Origin: Opisthorchis felineus
Taxonomy: Eukaryota; Platyhelminthes; Trematoda; Opisthorchiida; Opisthorchiidae
Reading direction: 5' to 3'
DNA: 64,000 nt
Assembly: GCA_004794785.1 (NCBI GenBank)
Contig: SJOL01009700.1
Span: 462,332 to 526,331 of the forward strand
This document shows positions 34,140 through 46,224 of the stretch, piece after piece (positions within the stretch are counted from its first letter, which is position 1; the number at the start of each line of letters is the position of its first letter). Made by a program: the position numbers and the translations under genes. The notes under the pieces were generated by a model. The model was not told the DNA's origin. It worked only from the letters and a program-made list of their open reading frames with translations, and made no database searches.

Positions 34140-37100
34140 GCTGAGGCCTGATTGCCACATAACCACAAAACTTATTTATTAACTAAAAGCCTCAAAGTGA
34201 AGAGAGAGTGGATGAGGGAGGGGACCTGGTGCTGACCTATCGCAACCATTTTAAGATGTCTACATATCCAAGCGCTCAATCAAACAAACAGCACGAACGC
34301 CACCGGCATCTATCAGCCCGTCATTGCTCACAATGTCTCCAGCTAAGCCCAGGAGGGTTCACTGGGACTCTACCCTGGAAGGGGGACCACAGCAACCGCA
34401 ACTAAACCCTCCATCATCTCTTTCACATTCTTCTTCCAAGTTATACGCTGTGTACCTTGCATTTTGTGACATTCTGAAGGCGGAACGGAGAACAACACTT
34501 GCCTCAGTACAACCATGGCACACGGCCGAGCCACCGCAGCTGACGGTGCTGGATCTTCTCCGCGACTGAAGTGCCTGCTACACAACCAAATACCCGCTTT
34601 ATAATTACCTTGTTACAAACTCGCTGACACCATCGGACACCAGCAACACTTCTGAGGTATCTGAGATCAGAAGACGCTTCACATCGTCTGTCCGCAGAGG
34701 CCATGTTTTGCAACCATACAACAACACAGCCCTTGCTGTAGCATGGTAACAGCGACCCTTGAGACACAGTGATATGCCTTTTTGACGCCACAAGTGACGC
34801 AAATTAGCAAATGTGATTCTGGCTTTTGAGATTCGCGCACTTACTTCACCAGATACAATTCCGTCAGATCTAACACAACTACCGAGCTATATAAAATCCT
34901 CCCCGACTTCCAGCGATTCCCTTGAATTGTAAGGGGTATATTCAGAGACTGCACGTTCGGAAGCATGAATTTGCACTTTGAAGGTGCAAAGCGGAAGCCG
35001 AAAGACTGTGTAATGGTGGCCAGTTTATTCACACAGCTTGTGCTAAGCTATCTTCTTGAAAGATGAAGACGACGTCATCTGCGTACTCCATATCGAAATG
35101 ATTCTCGCCAACAACTAATCGAACGTCGGGGTTTTGAAGACCTTCAGTGTTCGCCTCATTTTTTCATCAATGGCGGCCTTAAAGAAGAAGGAGGAAAGTG
35201 AACATACCTGTCGGACACCACTTTTGTAGAGAGAAAGAGATCTCAGAGAGAGAGAGTTCATCTTACAACTTCGAGCGTCCCGAAGTACGTGAACATAGGG
35301 ACCGGACTGCGTTCACAAGCTTTCGGACAAGTTTGAATGTGGTTAAGAGCCCTGGTCGACCCACAGAATCCAACGCGCATTTGAAGTCAAGGGACATCAA
35401 GGTTGTGGGTCGTCTGTCCATATGTCGTTGTCCCAACACCTGACGGAGTGTGAAGATGTGGTCGACGTGGCCTCTACCCGGTCGAAATCCTGCTTGATGC
35501 TCAAGATTCTGGGTGCGAACGTAAGACGACGAAGTATTAGTGAGGCCCAAAGCCTTGTTCAATGGGAACCAAAATGAAACTCCTGATAATATGTTCACTG
35601 TGAGTACCCTTCTTGAAGAAGGGCACTATTGTCGACTCGTCCCGGTTGTCCGGGACGGTCTGTTTCTCTCAGATAGGTGCACATAAGCGAGACAGACACT
35701 AGCTGAGTAATTCACCGTCGCCCTGGAACAGGGCAGACGGAACATTTTCTGGACCAGCAGCACGATTGTTTGAGTGGAGATATACACTCGGGCACATCGG
35801 AAAGTGGAAGGGCTTCCACATTCACAGTCCACGACTTCGTTAAAGGCCGACGATCGAATTGGAGGCAGTAGGTGACTAAACGAATTGCTATTCGAACTGT
35901 TGTGCCCAAAGCTCCAGACTTTATCCTTATGTAATAACGGTACTCTCCTCAGCTTACTTCTGGGGCTGAGCCTCCCAAGCTAGCGTTCCCGTCAAAACAA
36001 CCACCAAAGGTGCACAACGTATATTAACGTCCAAAACCAAGTGAAGAACACTTGTGAAGCGCGTCGTATATACGGTGTATGCGGCGACAACCTGGAAATT
36101 TTGACGCCTTCTGGATTCGCCATTGGCAACCAGCATTTGGCCAATACTGGATCATGATTGGCTGTTGGGTCCAGGCTTTCGAACAACAAGAGCTCGCCTT
36201 GATGCCGGACAGGAAAGCGGCCCAAACTTTTGGCCAATCTTGTGCGGGATTTGCTTCCCGGCCGTAGCAGTGCCTAACTGCCGGCGGTAAAGCGGTATCG
36301 GTGTGGAATTCCACCTAACACCTTTGCTGGATATCAGAGAGCCATTTTGGTACCTAATAGCTTCGCTGACAAGGAATCTCCGAGGGCCAGTCAAACGAAT
36401 CGGATGCAACAACCTAGAATTTTCCAGCATGTTTCGCATCTTTCGTTTATTCGGCCTTGCAGATACACCAAGCTTTTCGGTCTTCACGGACACTCAGTTT
36501 CACCTGGCGTCGGATGATGCATCAAGTTGAGTTGTGGTTGCGACCAGGAGGAATCCGTTAACGCGCCTCCAGTAAGGTAACCGCCCTACAGGAGATCCAT
36601 CGCTTAGATTAGGTTGGCCGCACACAGTATCCGGGGTTGGGTGTTTGGATGTCCGTCTTCAGCGACATCTGCAGGCGCTCAATGGGCCGGTTCTGATTGT
36701 TTCGTTTGATTTCAGGGTCTTCGAGCTTCTCAATGGCGAAGCAAGGTGTGAGCCGTTTGCGTACACTTGAAAGGCAGAAAGAGAACTGACGGCGGGCAAA
36801 CGCATGACCAAAGACCACGTTGGTATTCTAGAAGAGGCGGCGGGCAGTCATTCACCCTCGCCACCGGTAACTGGTGACAATTTGTTCTAGTTGGATTCGG
36901 GGCTAGTTCGATGACAAACACCACCATGTCACGCAATTTCCGCCGCTTCGGAAATTGTTACTGCAAGGGAACGGCCCATGATAGGCATATATCTGCAGTA
37001 GGCGCATTTCGTTGTCCATGCGCCCTGTGTCCAACCAAAGGCAAACATCCACTTGGGTCCCAGCAGCATTAAGCCTGCATACCTGAGCATTCATGCCACC

Positions 37101-37160
37101 AGTAGCTACAACGACTTTAGCCCGTTGTAAAAGAACACCTGAAGTATCATAGAAACTCTC
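34140..37160 (-). mobile_element. RTE-type LINE, nearly full length, dead
   Basis: The endonuclease end lies at about 37094-36610 (NAQVCRLNAAGTQ, RLLQIYAYHGPFPCSNNFR, EKLEDPEIKRNNQNR), and the middle at 36493-36300 (TGPRRFLVSEAIRYQNGSLIS). RT follows at 35850-35260 (IVPFFKKGTH, HQAGFRPGRGHVDHIFTLRQ, TTLMSLDFKCALDSV) and the C-terminus at 34800-34500. The 3' UTR reaches about 34140. About 36000-36300 does not fit the family and may be an insertion. Many stops. Confidence 0.85.
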
Positions 37161-37940
37161 CTTGGAGTCTAAACCAGAACAATCTATATCTTCTCACTAC
37201 CAAAAACCTGGTGTTTTCAGTGCAACAGGGGCCCCCTCTCCAAAAAGTGCTAGCGTTTATGAACAACTCGATGATTGGCAAAGATTAAATCACATCGAGG
37301 ACTATATTATTTGTCTTTTCAAATGCTCTCAAAAGCCAAGTTCCATTCCTCACTACTGCACAACCCCGAGGCATACGAGATTCAAGGGGAAATCCCACGC
37401 TAGATCAAAGATCCACCTTTCAGTAGAACATTCCAAGTGAAAGTTAACTTATCCCGATTTTCCTGTTCACCGCACGCCATTGAAGCTCCACAAGGCCCCA
37501 CCATACGACCACTGCTTTTTACGATCCATATCAACGCCTCTCCCGACGCCCTCTCACTTTCATGCCTACCTTTTCAGAAGAGCTGAAGTCACGGAGTTTC
37601 AACGCCGGCGCACCTCAAATGAGTAATGGCACCGTAGAGCAGTGGTCGCCGGATTGGCATCTTCCTCCGAATGACGAAAAGTGTCCCTGTCACCAGGAGG
37701 GGGTACGGCGAACGCCTTCCGCATGAAAAGTGGGAATACACCAGAAGATTGTACAAAAATGTATATCAAACAGGACTTAGGTATCTAGGGCTTTTCAGGT
37801 ATATCTTTCCAAATCCATCACGGAAAATTGGCCCAAAAGGCATCTGCTGTCCCTCGGATGATCCGGCGCACTCCACCGTATTACTCGAATGGACTTAGAG
37901 ACTTTATGGAACCCATGTCAGATTGAATCTTGGATACGCA

Positions 37941-37978
37941 TGGCAGTATGGTGCCGAAAGGGTGCTACAGTTGAACGA
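37941..37978 (+). mobile_element. SINE 3' end fragment
   Basis: Only GGCAGTATGGTGCCGAAAGG and GTGCTACAGTTGAACG, the SINE 3' end, are recognisable. Confidence 0.5.
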
Positions 37979-40698
37979 CGCCAACCGATTTGTCCACTCA
38001 GGACCCTCGTTGAGCGTGATTAGTCAACCGCTATGAAACATGCCGACCAGTTTGTTGTCCAACGTTGGAGTATCAAAGAGAAGTGTTGCGCCCTTTTTTA
38101 ACTGTCTTTCACGTGAACCGAAGCCGCTGAATCACAAAAACAAGGATAATCCGGAAGGTCTGAGCAAGCGCCCTGATCCTGTGCACCAGTCCGTGAATAC
38201 GTGATTCCTGAGGAATATATAACACCAGGGTGTAGAGCCAAGGTATACGCGGGTAAGAAATTCGTGGGGTAAGCGGAATAGACCGCGTTTGAAGGCTTCG
38301 AAATCTCTTCCCAGAAATTCTACTTGCAAACTCGCTTTGCGAAGCAACAGCACAGTGTGTTGAGCAGGCAAGGTCCTCCTGAGCAGTTATGCCAAGATCT
38401 CTCGTGCTTAAATAATCGTGGCGCGGTACGTGCGTTGCCGTAGCGATAAATGCTGTCCTTTATAATGGTTGAAACTTTGAAGTGTACGTACTGGACGCAG
38501 GTAGCAGAAGATAACCGAATGCTATGTCGTTGGGCCCGATTTATGGCGAACCGGCTATGGACCAGAAGAGGCTAGGCCATGGTTGGTCAGAAAATGGACT
38601 AATCAGAATTCAATATGTTTGACTTGGGCTTTCGGGTTCGGTGACCTACATGCGAGTGTCAGGAGATTACCCCAACCCCTGGGTCCGGGAATCAGGGACT
38701 GTCAACTTTCAGGTTGGCCGTATTTCGCAAGATAAGCCAATGTGGGTTGTCGGTTGCAAACCTATCCCACAATTTCGCGGCATTTGATTTAAAGTATTGC
38801 CAGCTGGAAAAGCCGCAGAAACAAGTTTTCAAGAAGCCTTGGACTGTGCTTTAGGGAAATTGGTGATACCAGTTATAAGAAGGTTGTTTCCGAGCGCTTG
38901 CACCTCATGTTGCATGGTTGGTGGCCGACGGTTCGGACCGGGGGGCTCGTGATTGTGTTCAGAACTTATGAACTCGACTCGACTTGTGAAGAGGTCCGCT
39001 TTCAGCGCGATAGGCTGCACCGTTCGGGCAACTATGTTTATCGTCTGCAGGCTACTAGGAAGGCCTTTCGCACATTTTGGTCCATAGCTGCATCTGTTTA
39101 TGATGACGATAACCTAAATGTTCTGTCGTTTACATCTGTGCGGCTGCATAGCATGTTTGCGAAGTACGGTGATTCCACATTATACACCAATGGTGGTGGT
39201 TACCATTTGCGTCTTGTAGTATAGTTAATCATTGCGAAGGGGTTGGTTACAGTGTGTTTTACTCCTTTATCTGCAGTGAGTTAAAGGAGTGTTATCAATT
39301 AGCGGCGGAAGATTTTGTGAGGATGTTGTCACCAGTGAAAGTTGCTCGAATGGTTGTGGTAGATTGGGACAGGTTAAAGTTGATTAGCCTGAAGGACAAT
39401 CGATGCCTAATGCCACTGTAATTTTATCTTGTATTACAAAGTTTCGGGGCTAGTATCAAAAAGCTCAAGGAAGTGACACGCTCGGACAAAGAAGTTATGT
39501 TTGCCTGGTCCAAACGAATGGTGCATTGTAGAGCGGTGAGGACAATTGAGGTCTAAGCCACCGGTATCAGAAGCTGGGATCAAGAATACTGGTCGTAACC
39601 CTGCGAGCACCGGATGTCCGACCTGTGTATCCAAGCGAAGCATGCTCGGGAGCCTTATGTGAAACGACCAACCTGGTAGAATCAGCTAATAGATACAGTA
39701 AGTGGAAACAAGCTAGGTCTTCCTCGCTGTTAACCTGTATCCACGTCAGCATCAACTAGGGTGAGTAATTGAAATCAAAGTGCCGGCGACTCCCTAGTGT
39801 ACCATTCGTGCAAGACTTGCCGAAACGTTCGACTCTGCCGTCCCGTTTAGAGTTTTAGAGCTAGCTGACTCTGTGCACCCAGGGATGTGCCCGTCGCAAT
39901 TACGACGAACGCGTTGAGTTCACTCACTACGCCCATCTGTACTTAACTTTCTTCGGGAGCTATCAGCTGCAATTTTGGCAGCCAACGAAACCCTTGTATT
40001 CCTTTACGAGCTCTTACTTATTTCTATGTTGCCGCACGGCCTCCGCCACCGAATATCACGGATAGCCACCGGTCATTTGAGTCAAATAGGTGGCCGTTGC
40101 CACCGAACGATGTTCAACTGGTAGCTACTGGTGCTGAGACCAGGGTGTCAGCACAGGCTGCCCAAAATTACAAGTCGTTTAAACTAAATTTTACTCACAA
40201 TATCCCAATAGATGATCGAGGAGCAACTGTCCATCTAGTTTCGTCTGATTTTGTTGTCGTCCCTTGTGAAAGTATGCCGAGCTAGTTTGCGCAGGTCGTG
40301 TGACAAGTTGTGTGCCGTCTCTTGAGGGGGTCATGAGAGTTTCTACGGTCGAACTACGGGATGCAGCCTCTAAACCTTTGGCTGTCTGTGATGCCGAGAC
40401 TTCCTCCCTTGCCGCTGAAGTCTCCGTTAGGTGCAAAAAGCCGTGAGTAGTTCTCTAGGTGACCCCGCGTGGGGAACAAAGGTACGTTTTGCCCCAAAAA
40501 TTACGTTCACAGGTATTAGCCTCCATGTCTTGTTTGATGTGCGAGTGGCCAGATGTGTTATTCCGCGTTGAAATGCATTTCTTCCTCAACGTTTTGCGGC
40601 AGTGGAAACCCGCGCGCGTCTTCCGCGCAAGCCTGGTGGACGGGGCTCTTCTCATTACTCCTCTACCATTCTTCTCCAGGAGTGGAGAGATACAATAT

Positions 40699-40700
40699 TC

Positions 40701-40727
<27 letters not shown>
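40699..40727. repeat. (AT)n microsatellite
   Basis: AT run of about 14 units within otherwise unrecognised sequence. Confidence 0.97.
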
Positions 40728-40731
<4 letters not shown>

Positions 40732-43639
40732 GACCCCAATCCCTCCACTAATAGCATGCGAGGCTAGCGTCGAAAGTCTTTTTCGCAATGCACCACTTAT
40801 AGACTGAAGCTGATAGTAGTGCCTCGGGGACTGGTGACCATTCTCCTTACGTTCGCCTTCCCCCCTAGCTTGTCCTAGTACTGCCCAACTCACTAATAAC
40901 CTCCAGGAAATCTAGTTTACCATCTCAGATGTTCCACCTTAACTAGTCGTTACGTGTTAGGTTTCCCTTACCACGCTGTCTCTCTGCCTACTACATCGAA
41001 CTGTTCTCTATCTAAGGTAGTATAATAGCATGTATTGGAAATCTTAGCTTGACTTTGATGACTAGACTACTGAGTGCATATCAATCCTAGTTGTGGTGCA
41101 CGTTCAGTTTTTCTTTCTTCTTAAGGGACTGTATGCTGTTTGATGAATCCTATAACTCTCTAGGCCTTATTGATCTCATCCCATCTCATCTTCTTCCCAA
41201 GCTTCGACCTGCGGTAATACGTGCTATGGATGTCCCGTTTGGCCATTATCCACTCCACTCGATCTGTGCATTACATCTGAAGGGATCCCCGACCGGAAAA
41301 AAACAAATACTACCTGCGATATTACACTGGTCTTGCTCTTCCTGCGGAATCCCCTGGAAAACCCACAACATCCCGCTGCTAAAAAAACTGCGCACCCTAG
41401 CCCAACTACCTCACACACGACGTCCATCACGGGGCTGCCCAGAAACTGAAGTATCTCAGTGCATTGACGGCACGGCACTGTCATACCCAGTTCGATAGCA
41501 TACCCGCAACTGTTCACTCCTTACTTTGACTGCGCCCGCTCGCCCACTCGTTCCCTTACCTACAACCACAATCAAATTTGCCACCGGGAGGCGTTCATTC
41601 CAATTTGCTGAACCTTCCATCGGATCTGAACATCTCGGTGTCTTTTACTTTGTACCCCTCACCAAGTCAGTTCGCGTTCCTTCTTGTGCGTTTTCGTGAA
41701 CTCCTTCCAAGGAACTTTTAGACCTGACCCCGCTCCAGCAGCAACACTAGTGACTCTCTCCAGTTTCACTGTACACGGTGATTCTGAGTTTCCTACTACC
41801 ATTTATCCGTACCGCATATTACCCCACTTACGCTTTTCGTAACTCTGGCCATACGCCCAACAGCCCAAGGCTATGAAGCCTCAGTAACGGTTTTAGGCTT
41901 CAGTTCAAATCGGCCGGTCAGATCGTGGCAGTTCTGTTGCCTCTCCTGATCCCTTATTCTGGTTCCACTTTTTCTGCAGAATGAAGTTTTTTAAAAATTA
42001 TTTTTATCACGTACCAGGCAGGAAGCCCCTTGTTATGCCCTCCCTCGGATTGTTTTTGCCCGCCACTTTCAAACCTTAACGATCGTACCTTGTCTCATCT
42101 GATATGTTACCCATAAGAAAGAAAGAGCCCTTGTAATTTTGGTTCCCTACCCATACCTCCTCAGGCGTGTCCAAGTCTACTTCGGATAATGCCCACTCTT
42201 TATGTCGCCGTCCCTATGCCACGGAATTCCCAGTACCCACAAACCCCACCAGTCATACTCTTATTCTGACTGTAAATTTATGATCATGCCTGAAGTTATG
42301 CCACCCACGAGTTGGGAATAAACATTATAATTATTCCCCTGTCTTCAGGCGCAAATGTTGAATGCAGATTCGATGCCTTAGTATTTGTGTAGCTGGAGTT
42401 AATATTAAAATTATACTTTCTAAACAATTGGCTTCACATTTCCCGATAAATCCATCGTCGTGGCAGCCAAGTCACCTAGGCCTCGTCTTAAAGACAAGCT
42501 TGTGCTGATGTCCCAGGTGTTGCCTAATATGCCGGTTCTATTGACTTACACCGGTAAGAACAATTTTCGTCGTGCCTGCAATTGCGTGACACTATTATTG
42601 CATACCATTTGCTCCACAAAGTTGACACTTCTGTAATTCTTTCCATCGGCTTGTGTAATATTTCCATTGGGCTACTAGGTATACAGTTACTGACCGAAAA
42701 CCAGCAACCGTGTCCGTAGATTATTCCGAAGACTTAGTGCTTTCAGGCCGAAGGAGGGTGTCCTCTACCGAGCGATTGACAAAACATACACTTCTACATC
42801 TGTCTACTTTAACGGCACACACTTTTCGGTTATACTGTTAGACCACTGCTCGAGCGGGATGACCTTCAGAATACTTTGGCGCAGTTTATACGGCCGAAGC
42901 ACGCCGTGAAAATTTGTCAACAAATTCTGTTGTTGTTTAACCTAGTTATAGAGGCAGTATGTGGCATTTGGTTGATTCTTTCACTCGAGTACAACCTGTG
43001 CCCCGAACGCTGTCAGACTGCACTCCACTTCTGTGGTGCTCTCACCTATTTACATTCATTAGGCAGGCTATGACAGACTGCTCTCAACTACAACAATCAT
43101 GAACCAAAACAAACGAAGGTATGACGTGAAGAGCAATGTCACGTTTGTCAGTCATGGTGGCATTTTACGTGTACTGGTCTACAAGGTGGCCGGATAAATT
43201 GCTTATTCATCTCTCCTGACCCTTTCCTCTGCGGCAGGGGCCTCTACCTTAGAGTTTCCTTGCATTTTACAAATAGCAAAACAATTTTCTATGATGAAAA
43301 CAAATTCTCAACCCTAGATGAGGAAGACCAGCGTAAATGTTCCACTTTATTCGTGACACTCAAAGAGAAGCCGGCACTTGTTTCAAGGGCTTTGAAGAGT
43401 GCAAACACAAAGACCGTTGCAACCTGCCCGGAAGATGACATCAAACTTTCCCCACTGGACGGGTGCACAACGCTATCCATCTCAAAGCCGTTGTCTGTGA
43501 AGTAGGTGACCCAGCTATCTTACTCGGTATTCAGGGCCGACACGGAGATCCTGTTGTACAGGCGCGTGCAGACGTCGAGGATGGTAACCCGGTGGTCATT
43601 TTCCACAACAACGAGGCCAACAAAACTGGAAAAACTGCA

Positions 43640-43835
43640 ACATGGTGGCGTTATTATAAAATATAAATACGAATCGCTTTACGCAGAATGGTTGCGAGGA
43701 AAGGAAGGCAAGCAAACCTTTGGGCTTCTATTTACACCTTCTGCTCTAACTACCGCATTGAGGATCCCTGGGCGGGCTACCAGTATTCAAAAGGACTACT
43801 CAAAGTCCAACCATATCTCCGAGGATCGCCCTCTG
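43640..43835 (+). mobile_element. CR1/Jockey-type LINE fragment
   Basis: Its reverse complement aligns with 48481-48660 (for example GGCGATCCTCGGAGATAT against GGTGATCCTCGGATATA, and CTTTTGAATACTGGTAGCCCGC against CTTTTGAATACTGACAGCCCGC). It is therefore the same element in opposite orientation. Confidence 0.65.
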
Positions 43836-43839
43836 GAGT

Positions 43840-46220
43840 TGGCAGAACTCGATCACGGTGGTTCTAGAGGAGAGGGACGTATCACGCTCTAGGAGAGAAA
43901 TTAGCTGTCTCTTGATTGTTTCATTTCAGGCGCCCCTCGGTGAAGGCCTGGAGAGTTCTTGGTCCTCAAAAGAACCGTTTTGTTTACCCGTCGTAAGTTG
44001 TGGAAACCCCCAGGAAATCAGGAGTTTGCTGTGGAGCTGAGGCGATGTTTAGAAATGAGAGATAAAGGAGAATAACGGAGGGGCATTGGATATTAGATCT
44101 GCATGGCCGTAAGTATGGGTTCCGAGAGCCGCCTAAGTGCGCACCAGCGGTAATAGTGTTTGTGAATGTCCTCTTGGGGCACTTGCTGTAAAGACGTTAC
44201 ACAGGTTGGTATCGCATGCAGTTCGTACTGATGGCTATGATATGGTTTGGAGTTTTATATTTGCGATTCATCAAGTCAGGTTCCGTTGGGTTTCAAACTC
44301 CGATAAACTAATGCCTCCAATGCCTCCCACCAAGATCTATTCAGAAATAATAATCATGTTTTTCAAGGCTGGTGGGTGGCATACCGTCAAGTAGGCTCAC
44401 AAACGGGGTCTTGCCGAAATTGGCACAATCTAAACGCAGCGGACATCGAAAAGCGCGAGGCACAAGTGGCTTGGGAGCAGTATGCCGCGAAGTTGGGACC
44501 GAGGGGAAACTGGACTTTGGGGCGGTGAAAATAACATAATTAGTGCACATTATAAATAAAAGCTGGAAGTTTTGAACAAAAACTGGTAACTGTTACAAAA
44601 ATGGAATGACCTTGAGGTGTTCGGATATTAGCTCAAGTCACAGATATCAAAGTAACGAAACATATCTAGGTAAAGTGGGGAAGAGAGGGGGTTTCTACAA
44701 CGAGACTGCGAGCTAAGCTGAAAATGAGTAAACCCATTGGTTCTGAGGGGTTTGAGCAGTCGCTGGGTGATTGTTGTGGTAGACAAACGGTTGAAATTGC
44801 ACAGACAGCTGGTCATTATGGTTGGGCTAAGATGGTTAGTACTTTAAAATTTCTGGCATTAATACAAGTTTGAAACGATCTTGTGTGCGCAAATAAAACG
44901 CTTGTTCTGGAAGTGGCAAAATATGTAGGACTACGTTGGGCCGGTTTTCCTGCATCTCGTGGGGCCCCATTGCTCGTGGAATGTTATGTTGGGCAATAGG
45001 CTTCCGGAACCGGTGAAATTGGTGGTGGACGTCTTCAAAAGTTTTGGCGTGTAAATTGTACGGGGATACTGCTACCTTAAGTACGTGCATGTGCGGTTGG
45101 TGCGAGAAAATATACCAAAAACTGCAGGAGGTCTGAAATATTGGACCGGTACGCCATAAGCGTTACCACCAATAGCAGGCAGCAAGACTGAACACGATTT
45201 TGGACTTTACGTGGATTCGCTTCTGCTGGACAAAGCGTTTCTTTCGGACCCAATTGCTACCGCGACAATTCTACCAGAAAATTCCCTAAAGGACTTTGTA
45301 CTTAAAAATTTTTGCAGAAGCAACGCTTTGCAGGGATGTTGTATGCCTCACTAACATGACTATCGTGTAAACCTGTTAGGATATTTTATGCTTTGTTGGC
45401 CCAATCATGCCTCAGCTGGTGTGCTCTCTACAACCTGGGAAACGAACCCTTATTTATCCCTTAAGTGAACAAGAAACTAGACCAAGTGCGGGATGTGGAT
45501 TGCGATGCAGTTAACAAATGGCCCTTTTTACAGTTACCTTTTATTTCTCTTGCACAACCAAACACACCAAACTCGCACGAAAACAGCGAACAGTTCGTAA
45601 GCATTTAACCCTGGTGGAACTCCATTTTGTCGCTCAGTGTGGCAATGTGGAGCGTCCTCGTTGTTCCTGCGATTGTCCTTTACATACACCAAACAAAATA
45701 GTGGCCACTGAAATCCGATTGTGCTGCTGGAAAAGTGTATCGTGGTTCTAGCACGCATCAGCGAGTGTCCTCTGTTAGAGAAATGAAGGCGAAGTTGGTG
45801 GATAAAAGTAAGAGGGCTTCGTTGACGCACCACAACACCTCCTCAACTTTCTTTAAACAGCGTTTGCCGTCTGAACGACTACCCGACATGATTACTTGCT
45901 CGCATTTCCCCCGAAAAAATAAATCATCTGGTCGTTAAAGTCTGTTATTACTCAGACCGGAAATAAGACAGCCGGATGCTTCGCCGCCCCACAGATCTGG
46001 TAGCGCGCCTGGAGATACCAAGCTCATAGGTCGGGTGCGCTGGTCCGGTAGAGAGCATATCTCCGATGCGTTGCACACAGGTGCAGACACATGCCCACCG
46101 CTGCCCCGGTAGGAGGGGTGATTCGCTCAGGGCCATGTTTATAATGCTTACGGTGCAGAAAATTATGAAGAAGAAACTTTGTCAAAAGCCTATTCCGCTG
46201 GCTTCAGGTCGTCCTGGTTA
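43840..46220. other. Unrecognised stretch
   Basis: No domain, repeat or RNA recognised. Frames are below 110 codons. Confidence 0.5.
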
Positions 46221-46224
46221 TAGC

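Larger units (their letters stand above)
37180..43600. other. Unrecognised stretch, 6.4 kb
   Basis: Apart from a SINE end (37941) and an AT microsatellite (40699) nothing is identifiable. Longest frames are plus 41091-41498 (135 codons) and plus 38898-39224 (108 codons). Neither shows a known motif, splice pattern or convincing composition. Confidence 0.5.

Noticed and set aside
41091..41498. 135-codon plus-strand frame
   Set aside because: Low-complexity, no motif and no neighbouring exon pattern. Could be chance in CT-rich sequence.
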